From: Hortaea werneckii
Lineage: Eukaryota; Ascomycota; Dothideomycetes; Mycosphaerellales; Teratosphaeriaceae
Length of the DNA stretch: 64,000 nucleotides
NCBI GenBank assembly: GCA_037044905.1
Contig: JBAOKB010000037.1
Location: forward strand, 124,001-188,000
Direction of reading: 5' to 3'
Positions 46,296 through 58,833 of this stretch are shown one piece after another. How positions within the stretch are numbered: position 1 is the first letter of the stretch; every line of letters starts with the position of its first letter. A model generated the notes under the pieces. That model saw only the letters and a program-made list of their open reading frames with translations. It was not told the DNA's origin and ran no database searches. Both the position numbers and the translations under genes were made by a program.

Positions 46296-47784
46296 TTAGA
46301 GCAGACTATAAGTCCACGAATGCCGACACTCATACGCGTCCCTACCGCTCTTCCCGCCCTTATACGTCGCGAACGAGTTATCCAAGCGGGAATTATACAA
46401 GCCGCAGTACGTGCCGTAGGGAACACCGTTCTTATGCAAGTAATAAGCGTTGAACATCTGACACTGCTGGCTGACGCCTTTGGCTTTGTTGAGAGAGTTT
46501 TGGGCTAGGGCGTAGTCGGAGCAGACTTGCGGGTTGAAAGGGCCAGGGAAGAAGCGGGCGCCGAGGAAGTATTTGGAGGCGTTGATTGCTTTGCCGTTGC
46601 AGTTGGTGGGTTTGCTCCAGGGGTGGCCGGGCTTGGCGGTGCTGGTCGGGGCCTTGGTCGATGTCGATGTGGTGGAGGTTTTGGTGGTGAGAGTGGAGGA
46701 CTTGGCGGTGGTGGTTGCCTGGCTGGTAGAGGTGGAAGTGCTGCTGCTGCTCGTTGTGGATGGAACTGCGGAGGTGGTGATGTTCTGGGTGACGTCTGGA
46801 GGGATAGTCACGTCCGTCTTGTCATAACCGTTGGAAGCGGTGATGACGACGTGGAACTGCTCGCGGTACTGGCCCATGTTCGTCGCCACAGATGCGTCAA
46901 TGTTGGAACCCCAAAGAGTGCACTTGAAGCTCGTCATTGATGGCGGGTTGGGGCACCAGTATCCCCAGACAGTAGCGGCAGTGCTGTCATTCGCGGAGGG
47001 GTTGAGCGAGGGGTCACGCTCAGCGTAGATGTTAAAAGATGTGCAGAGCTCAGCAGCATCACACTTGGCAGCGCATAGCGCAGGGTTGTAAGAGTCAAGA
47101 GTGTACAGGCCCATGTAAGACTGGGCGCTTACGGAGCCATCGAGGTCCTTGAACACTTGAGTGTACTCGGTGCATTCCGTGGAAGGAATCTTAGTCGGTG
47201 CGGCCTGAGCTAGGGAGTGAAGTGAGGAGAATGCCAAAAAGTCGGAATCAGTATCAGACGTTGGAACAGGGCCGTAACCGTCCGGCTGAGGAGCGCAAGG
47301 GTCTTCCGGATTGATGAAGCCACAGTAAGTACCGTCTTCAGGGGTCGTAGGACAAGCTTGACCGGCCGTGGTAGTCGCAGTTAGAGCCGGGTCGGTAGTA
47401 TAGCTGGTGGCCAAAGCCGGGTAGTAACTAAACCCTGGTCAATTAGCATTGACAGGAATATGGACAGAAAGGTTGAACGTACGGCGTGTAGGCAGACGTA
47501 TCAATGGCACTTGGGGACGCACAATTCCTCTCAGTGAGGTCGCGTCTCTGGGGAGCCGGCGTTGTTGCAACACTGGTGGTGGCTGGGGCTGTCGTAGCCG
47601 CAGTCAAGGTGAAGCTGGTGAACAAAGTTGCAGTTTGGATGCCGTCATCATCCAGAGCGGATGGTCCGCTGGCGACAGCGGGTGCGGTCTCAAGAGCCGC
47701 AAAGTCGAGCTGCTGCGGTGCAGGAGAAGCGAAGGCAATACTTGCTACCGCAGCGGCGGCAGTCAGATGCTTAGTGGACACCAT
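46296..47784 (-). CDS. Secreted Cys-rich protein with apple/PAN-like region and Ser/Thr linker
   Basis: Two exons, 47784-47483 and 47427-46296, are separated by a 55-nt intron (gtacgt...gggtttag, branch gctaatt). They encode 477 aa in frame. The start is ATG 47784, giving a signal peptide (MVSTKHLTAAAAVASIAFA, cleavage near SPAP). A Thr-rich stretch and an RR site (APQRRDL) follow, possibly a Kex2 site, then a Cys-bearing short domain. The middle part has spaced cysteines in the pattern CAAKCDAAELCTSFNIY plus W and C residues, as in apple/PAN-like folds of fungal surface proteins. A 60-residue Ser/Thr linker and a second Cys block follow (about 46590-46300). It is probably an O-glycosylated cell-wall or extracellular protein. 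No GPI signal is seen. Confidence 0.8.
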
Positions 47785-49908
47785 GTCGGAAACCAAAGGA
47801 TTTTTGGTAATGAAAGTACTTGATTGCAGCCAATGAGAGAGCTCTGTAGAATGCAAAGGACTTATTGCCACAGCTATGAGGGAATAACAGAGGCCTTATA
47901 TGCCGTGCTATCCAAGGCGTCGGAATTGATGATAAGTGCGGGCATTTGTCACGATGGCACAATGTTTCCACGTTTCATCGATACTTTCGCCCACAGCCAG
48001 TCTGGACCTACATGCATCCGCCTGTGTTGATGCTGCTGTGCCTTGAAAAGAGATGCTCGTAGTGGAGATGGCGGTCCAAGCGCTACTGGCCAGGCGGCCA
48101 GGCAGTCAGCAGCAAACACGAACATGTGTATCAAGGGTAAAAGCATTCCGGTAAAGTACCGCGCTGCCCTATCATGATGAGTTCAGAGCGCCTTTCCGCA
48201 AGCCTCGTGGATCACAGTTCGGTACATATTTGAATTGAAGCATCTAGAATGGCAGTTTGACTTTTGGAGAGGCGCTGAAGAGGTCGAAAACGGTTTCGAA
48301 TGAGATGGTAAAAACCGTCTCGCTACCAAGATACGGGCCGCCTGACGGAGTAGGCTTAGCATGGGCTAAATCGATCGTCATCTCCATGCTCGGTCGTCAG
48401 GTACAAGGCATGTGGCTTCCATAGTTTTCTGTGTTGGAGGAGTCGTTCTTCTTTGGGAAGATCCACCATCACACGGCATCTTGATACGGCTAGACGCCGG
48501 GTGCTTGACAGGAACGTAGGCTGAATTGGACCAGGGGCGTCGTGGTTCCCGTCCTTAGCGCGTAACCGAGAAATGCCCTAAATGCTCAACCAGTAGACCG
48601 TCAAGAGCGTGTAGCCGGCCGCTACAAATAGCCAGGCTCGTGTCTGGCCAGAACGCGGCGCTCTGAGCTGGGATAACGACAACGCCGGCTCTAGCTGAGG
48701 ATTGAAAGCCGAGTCACGTTCAGGGGAGTGAGCTGAGTGTATATCAAGGGACACTAATCCTAGGAAACAGGCACGCCGTCCGTGAAGACAGATGGAAAGT
48801 TCCAAGGGGGAGAAGGCTCAAGAAGACGCCACTGTGAGGTCTGGACTTTGAATTTGCGTGGAACCACGCGGTTGGCGGTGTTTCCCGCGTGGTTGCCGGC
48901 ATTTGGCTGAATCGGCGTCCGGCTCTTTCCACTGCCGACTTCTTGACACGACATGTCGTCTCTGCTCATGACAGAGGCGGAGTGAAGACACACTACCTGA
49001 TGTCTGTAATGCTCTTTTTAATTATTGCCGCTGTTCACGAGTTCAAGGAGCTCGTTGCGTACGTTTCATGACGTCCAAGAGGGTAAGCATAAGGCGTTTG
49101 CGGCCGGTCCTAGTACCAAAACACACCCACACATTGGCCCGCGTCAACACTTCATTTTCATGGTGGAAGGGCGTGAGGCATTGAAGATCTCGGATCAGCC
49201 TTATATCGACGATTCGGTCTTCTCATTCGGTGGCAACTTTGCGACCAATGCTGACGGTGCCTCAAAGGCTCCAGCTCAGATGATTTTCCCTTCCGAAGAC
49301 TATGGATTTCGTGAGCTATTCCCGGTGAAAGGGAATCAACTCTAACGTGTACCTCCGTGTCATCTCATGCGTCACTTCCCGTCAGGGGCCCAGGGAGTAA
49401 GCTACGGGGCCAAAGACGGCAATTTCTCTTCAATGGCCAACATGCGCCGCTAAATGGCCAATGTGACCCATCGCTGCCGCAAGAGTTCTACGATGCATAG
49501 GTACCATGTGAGAGGGGCTGGAAGACTATGAGAAGAGAGCTCATGAGTTCAAACTCTTGGGATTATTTCAATCTGGCACAGTAGGCCGTGTTTTTTATCA
49601 TCTCTCCCACATTGTTGTCCACTGATGGTGAACGAAGCAGCCACAGAACCTAGGTATGTAAACCTCATCATGTCTAAATAGGCCGACCCGAAGCTATTCA
49701 CTGCGACGATCTCGGCCGTGATCCGTTTTCACATGCAGAAGTTGCAGCATTGCGTCACGTATGCAACTTCGCCGTTTGTTGCGCTCAGACAGAAGCCTTT
49801 TTCTTTCAACTTGTACAATCAGTCGTACGATCGGTCAACATCGCATCGTACATCGCGCTCTACAAGGCTGTACACCTGCACCTGGGTTCCTATCAAACGC
49901 AAAGCAAT
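47785..49908. other. Gene-poor intergenic, 2.1 kb
   Basis: This is the divergent spacer between the secreted protein (-) and the BTB protein (+). The only protein-like stretch is an orphan frame at about 49025-49345 (+), with no ATG and no recognised domain. The rest appears non-coding. Confidence 0.45.
49025..49345 (+). pseudogene. Orphan coding-like fragment, uncertain
   Basis: This open frame of about 106 codons reads like folded protein in its second half (HIGPRQHFIFMVEGREALKI and IDDSVFSFGGNFATNADG). It begins at a TTG, has no convincing ATG or upstream exon, and I cannot assign a family. It could be a gene remnant or a chance frame. Confidence 0.2.
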
Positions 49909-50879
49909 ATGTCCGACGGACAGCAAGCCTCAAATGAGGCACTTCGACAGTACGTCCGTGTCCCGTAAACAAACAGAACGTTACTGATTCTGTTCAGTTT
50001 GCTCAATACAGGCCAATATTCAGACCTGACGATCAAGTGCGGCCTTCGTGACTTCAAGGTGCATAAAGCCATCGTCTGCGCCAGGTCCGAATATTTCGCG
50101 GCTGCGTGTAAGCCAGGCGCATTCAAGGTACGTTGTGAATCCGAATATAATGAGTGAAAACAGATATTAACTATCACTAGGAAGGCGCGACAGGTACCAT
50201 CGAACTACAGAGCACTGTAGACCCCAACGCAGCCAAGGACGATCCTTCTCTTGATGACCCGGCAGCTGTCAAGCTCATGATCGACTTCCTTTATTTGCAC
50301 GACTATCCGACTATAAGGACCTGCCTAGACTCTTCTGAAGCATGCAACGCTTGGATCATGGGCGTTACCGATCACAACCCTGGGGATGCTGGTGCAATCA
50401 TGCATGCCAAAGTATACGCCCTAGGCTGCAAGTACCAGATCCCGTCGTTGCAAAGTGCTGCTCTGAAGAAGTTCGAAGAAGCCGCAGCTCTTGCATGGGC
50501 GACTGACGAGTTTGTGCACGCAGTCCACCTTGTCCATACCACGACTCCTGATTCCGACAAGGGCCTGCGCGATGTCACCGCCCGGGTGATTCTCGAGCAC
50601 GACGATGAGCTTTGCAATAAACCAGCCATGGAAGCTGTGGTCAGAAGTTTCGATGGCCTTGCTTACGGTCTGTTGAAAGAACAAACGAAGAGACCTAGAA
50701 AGACAAAGGGCCCAAAATGTCTGACATGCTACAAGATCTATATTCGGAATTGCGAGGACAGATACAACTGTGACCGCCAATTCATCAGTTGCGATTGCTA
50801 CGACGGGAATAGCTGCGGTGGCTTCTTCTGCGACAATTGTCTCCATCGCAAAGGTCGTACGGGAAAGAACTATCGCTGA
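49909..50879 (+). CDS. BTB/POZ domain protein with Cys-rich tail
   Basis: Three exons (49909-49949, 49998-50127, 50181-50879) encode 289 aa in frame. The introns are gtacgt...ctgttcag (48 nt) and gtacgt...tatcactag (53 nt). The BTB core reads YSDLTIKC followed by FKVHKAIVCARSEYF, the canonical start of a fungal BTB fold, then MIDFLYLHDY. The helical part (KVYALGCKYQIPSL, DKGLRDV) is shared with the BTB protein at 57786, so the two are paralogues. The last 50 residues carry about ten cysteines (CLTCYKIYIRNCEDRYNC and following) and may bind zinc. BTB proteins can be cullin-3 adaptors or oligomerisation modules. The first exon is only 41 nt. Confidence 0.87.
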
Positions 50880-51227
50880 TTGATCTGGCAAGGTGCTGAA
50901 GAGGAGGGGGAGGGTGTCCGGGTTGAATCACAGGCAACTATTGACGGTGGCGGGGCCGTTGCTACCAGAACTGTGAGACCTTGCAGTTGTTGAAGAAGCT
51001 GCGGGCATGCAAGCAGCCGATTAACATTGGCGGCCCTGCTTCTCAGGCAAAACGCGCTACGCGGACAGTTGGAGCGTATGGGAACTATCTTGGCATTTCA
51101 ACAGCTGCAGTATGAAAATAATTGATGAATGTCATTGGCTCTATTGCTCAAAAATACCGCGCTGTGCAGACAGTTTGAGCACGTAAAAATTTCTATCTCA
51201 TCATTCCGCCCTCTTCCCTCATCTCAC
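50880..51227. other. Convergent spacer, BTB / DOA1
   Basis: A 348-nt region of opposing 3' ends. No gene seen. Confidence 0.4.
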
Positions 51228-54132
51228 TCAACGCAGCTCATCCCTAATCTCCTGCATAACCTCCTTAACATTCGGCATCTGAGCACCGGGCTTCGCATTA
51301 GCAAAATGCAGCGTGCCCGCAATACCGCCCTTCATCTTAGCCCTGAACTTGTCGCCGAGCGTCAGCAGCGTACCCAACGCGCAAAGTGTCCGGAACAGGG
51401 CATCCGGATCGCCCGCATGCGGGCTCTCGCACTCCAGCACGTTGGCAATATCGATCACCAGGACCTCCGCACGAGCCTCCCGACTCGCAGACTCGGTGGA
51501 AGGAGCGTTGGAGGCGAGCAGGATGGCGTAGTTGAGGTAGAGGGTAGCAAGCGCCTTGTATTGGGCTGGGGATTCGGGCTCAGCGGCAAAGGGCCGCACG
51601 AGCTTGGTAGCGGTGTCGAAGGCGCCGTCTGCGATCAAGCGGCCAGCGTCGGAGGCGAAGAGGTTTACGAGCAGGCGGATAGCGTGAACGGCGTTGTTGG
51701 CCGTCTCCTGCCGCTGCTCGAAAACGCCAGCCTGTGAAAGGGTGTCAATGATTGTCTTCTCGCCAGCGCAGGTCGAGCTGACGAAGGATGGGGAGACGGC
51801 AAGCCGGGCTAGGATGGCGAGAGCAGGTACCCGCTGCTGCCTTGGCCACTTGGAGACGGCAGTAAGCAGTGCCGCAATCTGACCGTCTGTAGGGTGGGGA
51901 TCTTGAGGGCTTTGGTTGAGCTGGTTGACGAGTGCATTGAGAGCATCAAAATCCTCCTCGCTCAGGTGTGAGACGGGGTCAAGCTTGCCGCCATCCTTCA
52001 GCTGCTTTGCTGATTCGGCGATCTTGTTGATGGCGTTCTGCGCGTTGCCTTCTAGGATGTTGACGTAGGTACGCTGCGGCAACTTCCGCTCGCCAGTGGT
52101 TGAGCTGTGACCAGCGTCGCCAGGCCTGTATCTCCTTTCAGTGCCCCACGGGTCGTGTTGCGGAGGCGGTGGCTGATCTTGCTGGCCTATCCGAGCGCCC
52201 TTCGTATTGTCTTGTATCCAGTTCGCAACTTGCTCGTAATAGGTCATCGGGAGGTTGTTGTTCTCCAGGAATTTCCGAGCAACATCCCAAGCGCTCTCCG
52301 AGAGATTGTATGGTAACTTCAATGGTGGCTTGCCATCTTCAATGTCGATGTCGAATACATAGTCGTATTCCCTGCCATTGTACTCTTTCTTGCTAGCACC
52401 GGAGCCCTCTCCGGCGACCACTGTGCCGATCTGTCAAGCGCCGTCAGCGGCACGTACTTCATGCCAAGGCGAAACGGAGTACTTACCAGGTTCCACTGAT
52501 TTGTTGAAGCAGACCAGAGATGCGCGGTGACATCGCCGCTGTTTTCACGAATGAAAAGCTGTTGACCGTCGCGTTCGCCTGTGCGTGTCTGCAATGCGTC
52601 TGCAACAGAAAACGTGTTAGCGTGTGCATTACGTTCCTTCGTGTATCAAGGAAGATCCCGCTGCTGACATGCATATCAAGCCTCAAGCTTATGCTCCAGT
52701 TCTTGGAAATCATGCACGGGTTTCTGGATAAATGGAAGTGGGTGCAGAAAATGCTCTGCGAATATCGAGAGTTGTTGGCAAGGGACATCGGTTGGGTAAA
52801 ACTTACCGGGACCAGGCAGATTCTCCTTTTGGAATGGTTGTCCTTGACTTGCGGTTTCGGCGGGGATGGCGTACATCTTGTTGCTCTCTTCAAAGGATTG
52901 CACAGCCTGCAAGTACGGATTAGCATTGGAGCTACAATGCGAGCTCGTTGAGCCCAATGGCACCGCAAGCCCTGCGTTTCAGCTAAATGTAATCCTTCAT
53001 GCAGCTTTCAGAGCTTGCATGAACAATCCAGACGGAACTTACCTCTGCATCGGCTTGTCGCTCTGGATCCCGCGTGAAAATACGAATGACATTGTCACTC
53101 GATCCACTGACGATATCGCCAGTCTCCGGGCATGCTGCAACAGCCCATAAGCTGATAGCAGGATGGGTGATGGTCTGTATGCATTGCCCGTTGCGCCAGA
53201 TTCGGACTGTACGGTCTTCCGAAGAGCTAATGATATCTCCATTTGGCAAAATAGCAAGACTATAGATGTACGCCTCATGCCCTTGAAGCTCGCCCATCGG
53301 AGTCCCGTCTAAAGTCCATAATCTGATGACCTCGTCATTACCGGCTGAAGCAAACGCGGCGCCAGACCAGTGGCCTGCCGGCAGCTTGCAGAAGCAGCGC
53401 ACAACATCCGTGTGGCCTTTGATAGTGGTCAAGCTCTTGCCGTTGATATCGAAGATGCGGATCATTTTGTCTGCGCATGCGGTGATCACCAACTTCTCGT
53501 CGTAAACCATGACCCCCCATACGGGACCTTGGTGGCCAGGAAGTTCTGCTGTGACAGAACCGGCCTCTACATCCCACACAAAAGCCTGACTGTCCCATCC
53601 TCCGCTGACCACTTTCGTCCCATCTTCACTGAACGCCAAGCAAGTGATGTTGCCGGCGTGCCCTATGAGCATACGGTGCGGATCCGCATCTGGAGGACTG
53701 CCGACATGCTTGACGAACACAAACGTTTCTCGCCCTCCTGCCGCAATAACGCCATCTGGGTATGTTTTGGAGGGTGGAGCATAAGCTAGGCCGTTGAACC
53801 AGTGTGCTCCTTGCAATGCAATCGTATCGTCATAGGTAGGAGGCTTCGATGCGGCTAATTGCCACTTACGGACGGTGTTGTCTCGCGACGCAGAAAACAG
53901 CGTGTTGCGCGTGGGAAACACCAACGCGCGCACCTGGATTGATTGTCAGCTGTTGCAGTGAGTCAGCAAAGATGCTAGAGCTCCAGCTAAAGCTAAGTGG
54001 AGGCGTATTGATTAGGCGCAGAAGATGAACGCCTAATGGAAAGGTCCCTTCCGAACTAGGAAAGTAATCGAAGTCACTTACATCTTCCTCATGCCCTCGG
54101 AGCGTAGCTGAGAGCTTGAAGTCTCCAGACAT
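51228..54132 (-). CDS. DOA1: Doa1/Ufd3/PLAA, Cdc48 cofactor (WD40-PFU-PUL)
   Basis: This is a ubiquitin-binding cofactor of the Cdc48/p97 ATPase that controls ubiquitin levels and degradation. Five exons (54132-54082, 53933-53043, 52906-52807, 52599-52487, 52430-51228) have consensus gtaagt donors, except the third, and cag acceptors. They give 785 aa with an intact frame; yeast Doa1 is 715. The N-terminal half is a seven-bladed WD40 propeller (repeats such as LRGHEED, IGHAGNITCLAFSEDGTKVV, IKGHTDVV, LQGHEAYI). A PFU domain follows at about 52600-52250 (YDYVFDIDIEDGKPPLKLPY, AWDVARKFL). The C-terminal PUL domain is an Armadillo-like helical set (about 52080-51230). The branch point agctgac is visible in intron 1. 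With DOA10 at 5.8 kb, the window holds two ubiquitin-degradation components. Confidence 0.95.
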
Positions 54133-57100
54133 TTTTACTAGAATACCTAGGCAGGTAGCTCAGTCTGTGGAATGCCGTGTTCTTGGTTTGCGTTGCCTGC
54201 GCCGCGCGCTCCAGCAGGCAAGGACAGGTCCACCCGACGACGATAAGCAGGTGCACGGAGAAGATCGGTTGATGGACTGATTGAAGCTTGCACGGCGTGA
54301 TCAAGGGTAACAAGTAGAGTGTGTATGCGGTCAAGGCGATGTGGCTGTTTCGGCGTTTGGCGAAGATCCAGACAATCACAGCTGTCTACGTCATGCTCTA
54401 TCGATAACAGGTCTTGGCAGGACTCGCGGGAGGCGGAGGCTGCTCCCCCTCCTCCTCTGTGAAGGAGCCAGTAGGGAGCGAGCATCGCATTCACCTTGAA
54501 AGATTTCCCTTGAACAAAATGTGCTGACGTTCCAAAGGCGGTCTTCAAACCTAGCAGATAGGAAATTGGAAGACATCGTAAAGGCATGCCTTCATCTGCA
54601 ATGACCCTCCTAGCTCCAAAGCGCATATCCGAGCCTCACTTTCGGCCGATGGAAGCTCAAGCTCCGATCTGGAACATGACCACGCCGCAAACCTCGCTTC
54701 CTTCATGAGATTCAGTTGTTATCTTGTTGGGGCGGCAAATGACTACTTCCTTATGATTGGCAACAGCATTCCTACACGCCAACACAACCAAAGGGGTCAA
54801 AGCCCCCGAGAAGGAACGCCTTGTAAATTCGGTCTTTAATCTTGGCATCCACCTTATGTCCCAAACAGCATAGGGCTTGTGCAGCAGCCAATCATCAGAA
54901 AAGACAAGCTTACTGACACCCCATTCGTACGACTTCAATGCATGTCTATAGGCTGATCTTTTATAGCTGCATGCATTTTGCAAACGCGACTGGTCTTGAG
55001 CTGAATGTGCCATTGAATGTGAAGCAAAGCAGCGACACGCTGGCAAGCGTTTAGATGACGACGGGAGGTTCTTACTCGAACGTCAGCTGTGGCAGGGACA
55101 GGCATGTTGCTGATGATGAATGGTTTGACGATCAATGCGAGAACCAGTTCATCTCCGCGGCGACGGCACCGCACTGGCCGTGAGAGGTTCCGCCGCCATC
55201 GGACGACCTTGTTTCACACAGCCCTAAGCGGACCGCAAAGAGCGGCCCGAGTTAGGAAGATTGGGAACCACGGAGAACGCAGATTCTAGATTCACATGCG
55301 AGACAAAGACAGGAAATTGGCAAGAGGACCACCCCGTCCTCTCCTCTGGGCCCTGCAGAGAAAGTTTCGGCGACGGCCTTGTCAACGTTGTGCGGGCCGT
55401 TGCCCTCGGGCTGCTGATCGATTTGCAGTCGCGGTGCTTGTGCCAGCATCTTACATCAACATCATTTCTCTTGATCCGGGCGGCGGCATGTAAAATCAAT
55501 GTCGTATCAGTGCAAGGGAACGAGTAGCAATCGAGTAGGGTCAATAATCGGCACTCGTCACTACAGTACTGCCGTGGCTACTCTTCGGTGCGGACCCCCT
55601 GATCCGGGAGGCCGATCCGTCGGTCTCCGGAACCTCGTTGTTGCCGCGATTTTTGGCATCCTTGTGTTGGTTCATGTGAAGTCTGTTGTCCACCTCGTCA
55701 CGGATGTCATGGCAGATACAGACCACGTCCGAGACAGCGACGTCCGCTCGCCTGTCGTCTTCCGCGGCGTACTGCTGTGTTACGCGCCTTCCAAACTTTT
55801 GACCTGAAACGCCTTTGTCTGTCCGGGTCGACAGCGCCCTGAATAAAGAATTGGGTTTGTTGGTTACGAACACCTGGATGTTGATGGTTGCACAGCAGGA
55901 CAGCCTCCCCGCCCCGTTGGACGCAGGGCTCGTCTTTTGCGTAACGTAGAGGTCGTAAGAAGCGCCTTGCCAAGGGTCTCGAATGCATCTTCACCCGTCG
56001 ATCTGCAGGCCACCCACGCGCGCCTGCAGACCGAGCTGTCGCCTTCCTTTGAACTTAGCCGGCAGCATCCAGCGGTACTCCTCGGGCGATGCGCACTACG
56101 GTACCGCAAACGAGATGATTGCACTGCCGGAAATGCAGAGCATTGCGAAAGAGGACAAAGATGAACTTTTCGTTCATGTGAAGTTTTCGAGGCATGCAAA
56201 AACAATGCAGAGATAGACCAAGCGAAACTCGCGTATCGCGGTCAGTCAGACGATCACAATACCTACGTGGGTATATCTTGCTACCGAATTTTATGCTACC
56301 CGGTCACTGCGGGCCTATAACGTGTTGCCGCAGAGGTTCCAGTTGACGGGCAATGGGTAATGGGCACTGGTCCGCCTTCTGGCAGTATCCTCATAAGCCC
56401 CATTCCCCTGCATTGCATTGCATCAGTCACAACTACTAGCACCGCGAAAAGTGCAGCGAAGTTAAGCATTGGAGAGGGGTTTGCAGTGGTGCGACGGCGC
56501 TTGTGGTGTCTGATGTCGGCGAAACACGATTGGATATGCCGACGTGAATGCTCAGCCACGACTATGTGGCGGAATGCTTTGGCATGTTCTGGATCAACCA
56601 AACACTGCAGGGTCAATAATTGGCTATAATAATATGCCACGCTGTTATGAATGGCGACCGGCACTCGCGTATCGCTTGATAATTTGCTGAGAGAGACAAA
56701 AGCCAGAGCGAGATTCAAGCATGATGCTCAACCTTGTCATTTTCGCAAAATAGCCTTTTCTTTGTCTCACTGTGGCTCTTTCATCAAAAAGTGACAGCAA
56801 ACAGTCTTACCTCACGATAGCTGACTTTCCTCGGATGGGCGCTCCAAGCACTCGATCCCTAGAGCGGCAGAAGAGCAGAAGCTTTCGTCTAATCGCCTAC
56901 TCCTTTTGGGCCATCAGCTTGGTGTCGACCGGGGCTTGCGAGGTGCAACCTTTTCCGCTGCTGAGAGCGCACACCTCCCAAAACGCCAGAGCGAGCTTCT
57001 TCGAACGATCACCGGCATCCTTGCGATTGGGCAGTACCAATTTACCAACTGCGGCTTGCGCTTCCCAGGTTCCACGTGCGAGCTTGAACCTAACGCAGGC

Positions 57101-57785
57101 GGCTGCCGGGCTACTATAGTTTGCGGAGAGTGTGGCGCCAGGCCCAAACCTCTCTGGCGGTGGGAGCCGGGTTTGGCACGAAGGGTTGGCAAGGGTAGTC
57201 TTGCCGTTAATCTTCTGCAGCCCACGCAGGCGCAATTTCTGACTTTTTTAGTGTCCCTGCAGGCGCGTGCAGTCGGTTGCAGTGACAAAGAAGCTGGCGA
57301 CGGGCGGGCGTGGAACGGCGCCCTGCACTGCGCGTAGAGCAACGCGTCACTTATGCCAGTGCCAAGCTCTGGTCACAAGCGACTGTCGGGGCCGCCTATA
57401 GCCTCTGAGTTGTTCTAGAGGGCCGCTCGCGCTGCTGAGGGGACCTTATAACGCTCCTGACTAAAACCAACCTAGACGCCCCGCCGTCGGCCGTCTTTGT
57501 TGCTCATTATTGTTTATATCCCACGGCGCTGCCGCTGCTGCTCACCCTCCAGCTCACGCTCCGAAGACCTCCTGCTGTCCATCTGCATTCCGCTGTGCAG
57601 CGTCCTGGCCAAAATTCCCTCCAGCCCGAGCCCCCCCACACGGACGATCCGGGCGGTTGACAGACAGACGTTTGAGCCTAACGTCGCTCGCGAAAGCCAG
57701 CCAGCTAGCAGGCCACCCGACCTGCACACTCGGCTCCCCAAGGCCTCGCACTCGCCGTTGCTGCTTCGGAGCACCGAACGACGCA
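54133..57785. other. Large non-coding divergent region, 3.6 kb
   Basis: This lies between the DOA1 start (-) and the second BTB gene (+). Many short overlapping ORFs exist on both strands (for example 55541-55873 and 55864-56205 minus, 56772-57119 plus). None shows a domain or splice logic. The last 300 nt are C-rich and form the BTB leader. A non-coding RNA or an unrecognised fast-evolving gene remains possible. Confidence 0.45.
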
Positions 57786-58833
57786 ATGGCCTCTGCACCA
57801 ATTTCTCCTGTCTCGCCCACACTCGACTGCCCGCAGACCGACCTATTAAACGCTCTTTCCGCGTAAGTCAAGATCTGCCCTGCATACGTCAAAACTTCAC
57901 CATGGGTGGTGCTTACGCTGGACGCAGACTGCACGCGAACAGCAAGTTCTCAGACCTCACAATCACATGCAATTACAGACAATGGCACGTCCACCGTGCT
58001 ATCCTCTGCTCGCGGAGCGGCTTCTTCGACGGCGCTTGCAGCAACGCCTTCCGGGAAGCAAGCAACAGAGCGATCGATCTCAGCGACGACAACGAGGACG
58101 CAGTCGAGCAAATGATACGATGTATGTTGCAGGACACGTCTCCTCGGCGACCGAGTTGCAAACTGACAAGGGAATTCTAGTCTTCTACCATCTCGACTAC
58201 CTGAATGAGCCAAAGGAACCAAGGCCCACGCTTTTCCGACACAGAGTACAATCGGATGCTCGTCGACGCCTGCCAAAGAAGATCGATCTGAGTGCGATCA
58301 ACGATCCTCTGCTTGAAGCCGCTGGAGTCTACGCACCAGCGTCCCCTTTGTCCCCTCAGAGTCCTTCCTCTCCTATGGAATCCCTCGGATCCTCAGATTT
58401 CTTCGAGAAGCGTCCGAGATCGCCGGCATCAAAGCGTGCAAAGACCCCGCCGCTCATTCCTGACGACGGCAGTGATTACGACTCTTACGACGAAGAAGAG
58501 GACGAGTCTCACCCGGTCGAGACCCATCTCCTATTACATACACAAGTGTACGCTCTCGCTGAGAAGTACGATATACCGGCACTCAAGGCACTAGCGCGGC
58601 AAAAGTTCGAGATGGCGGTGGCTTGCAATTACGATTCTCCGGAACTCCCGGATGCCATCGAAGAGATCTATTGCTCGACACTAGATACCGACCGAGGGCT
58701 ACGCGATGTCATTCTGGAGCTCTTCCGGTCTTACCCCGTATTGGCGTCGACACCCGACATGCTCCAAGTGATCAAAGATCTTCCGTCGCTGGCGATGGAG
58801 CTTTTCAAGCTGGAGCGCGGTATACCAATCTGA
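57786..58833 (+). CDS. BTB/POZ domain protein
   Basis: Three exons (57786-57862, 57928-58121, 58181-58833) encode 307 aa in frame. The introns are gtaagt...ggacgcag (65 nt) and gtatgt...aattctag with a ctgac branch (59 nt). The BTB core runs ANSKFSDLTITC, WHVHRAILCSRSGFF, FREASNRAIDLSDDNEDAVE, then FFYHLDYLNE across the second intron. A Ser/Pro-rich acidic insert follows (about 58320-58510: basic KRAKTPP then acidic YDSYDEEEDE). The C-terminal helices (QVYALAEKYDIPALKALARQ, DTDRGLRDVI) match the BTB protein at 49909. Unlike that paralogue it lacks the Cys-rich tail. The likely role is oligomerisation or cullin-3 adaptor; the target is unknown. Confidence 0.88.

Noticed and set aside
55541..56205. 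Overlapping minus-strand ORFs suggesting a gene
   Set aside because: The frames change without splice signals and no motif is recognisable; left as non-coding.
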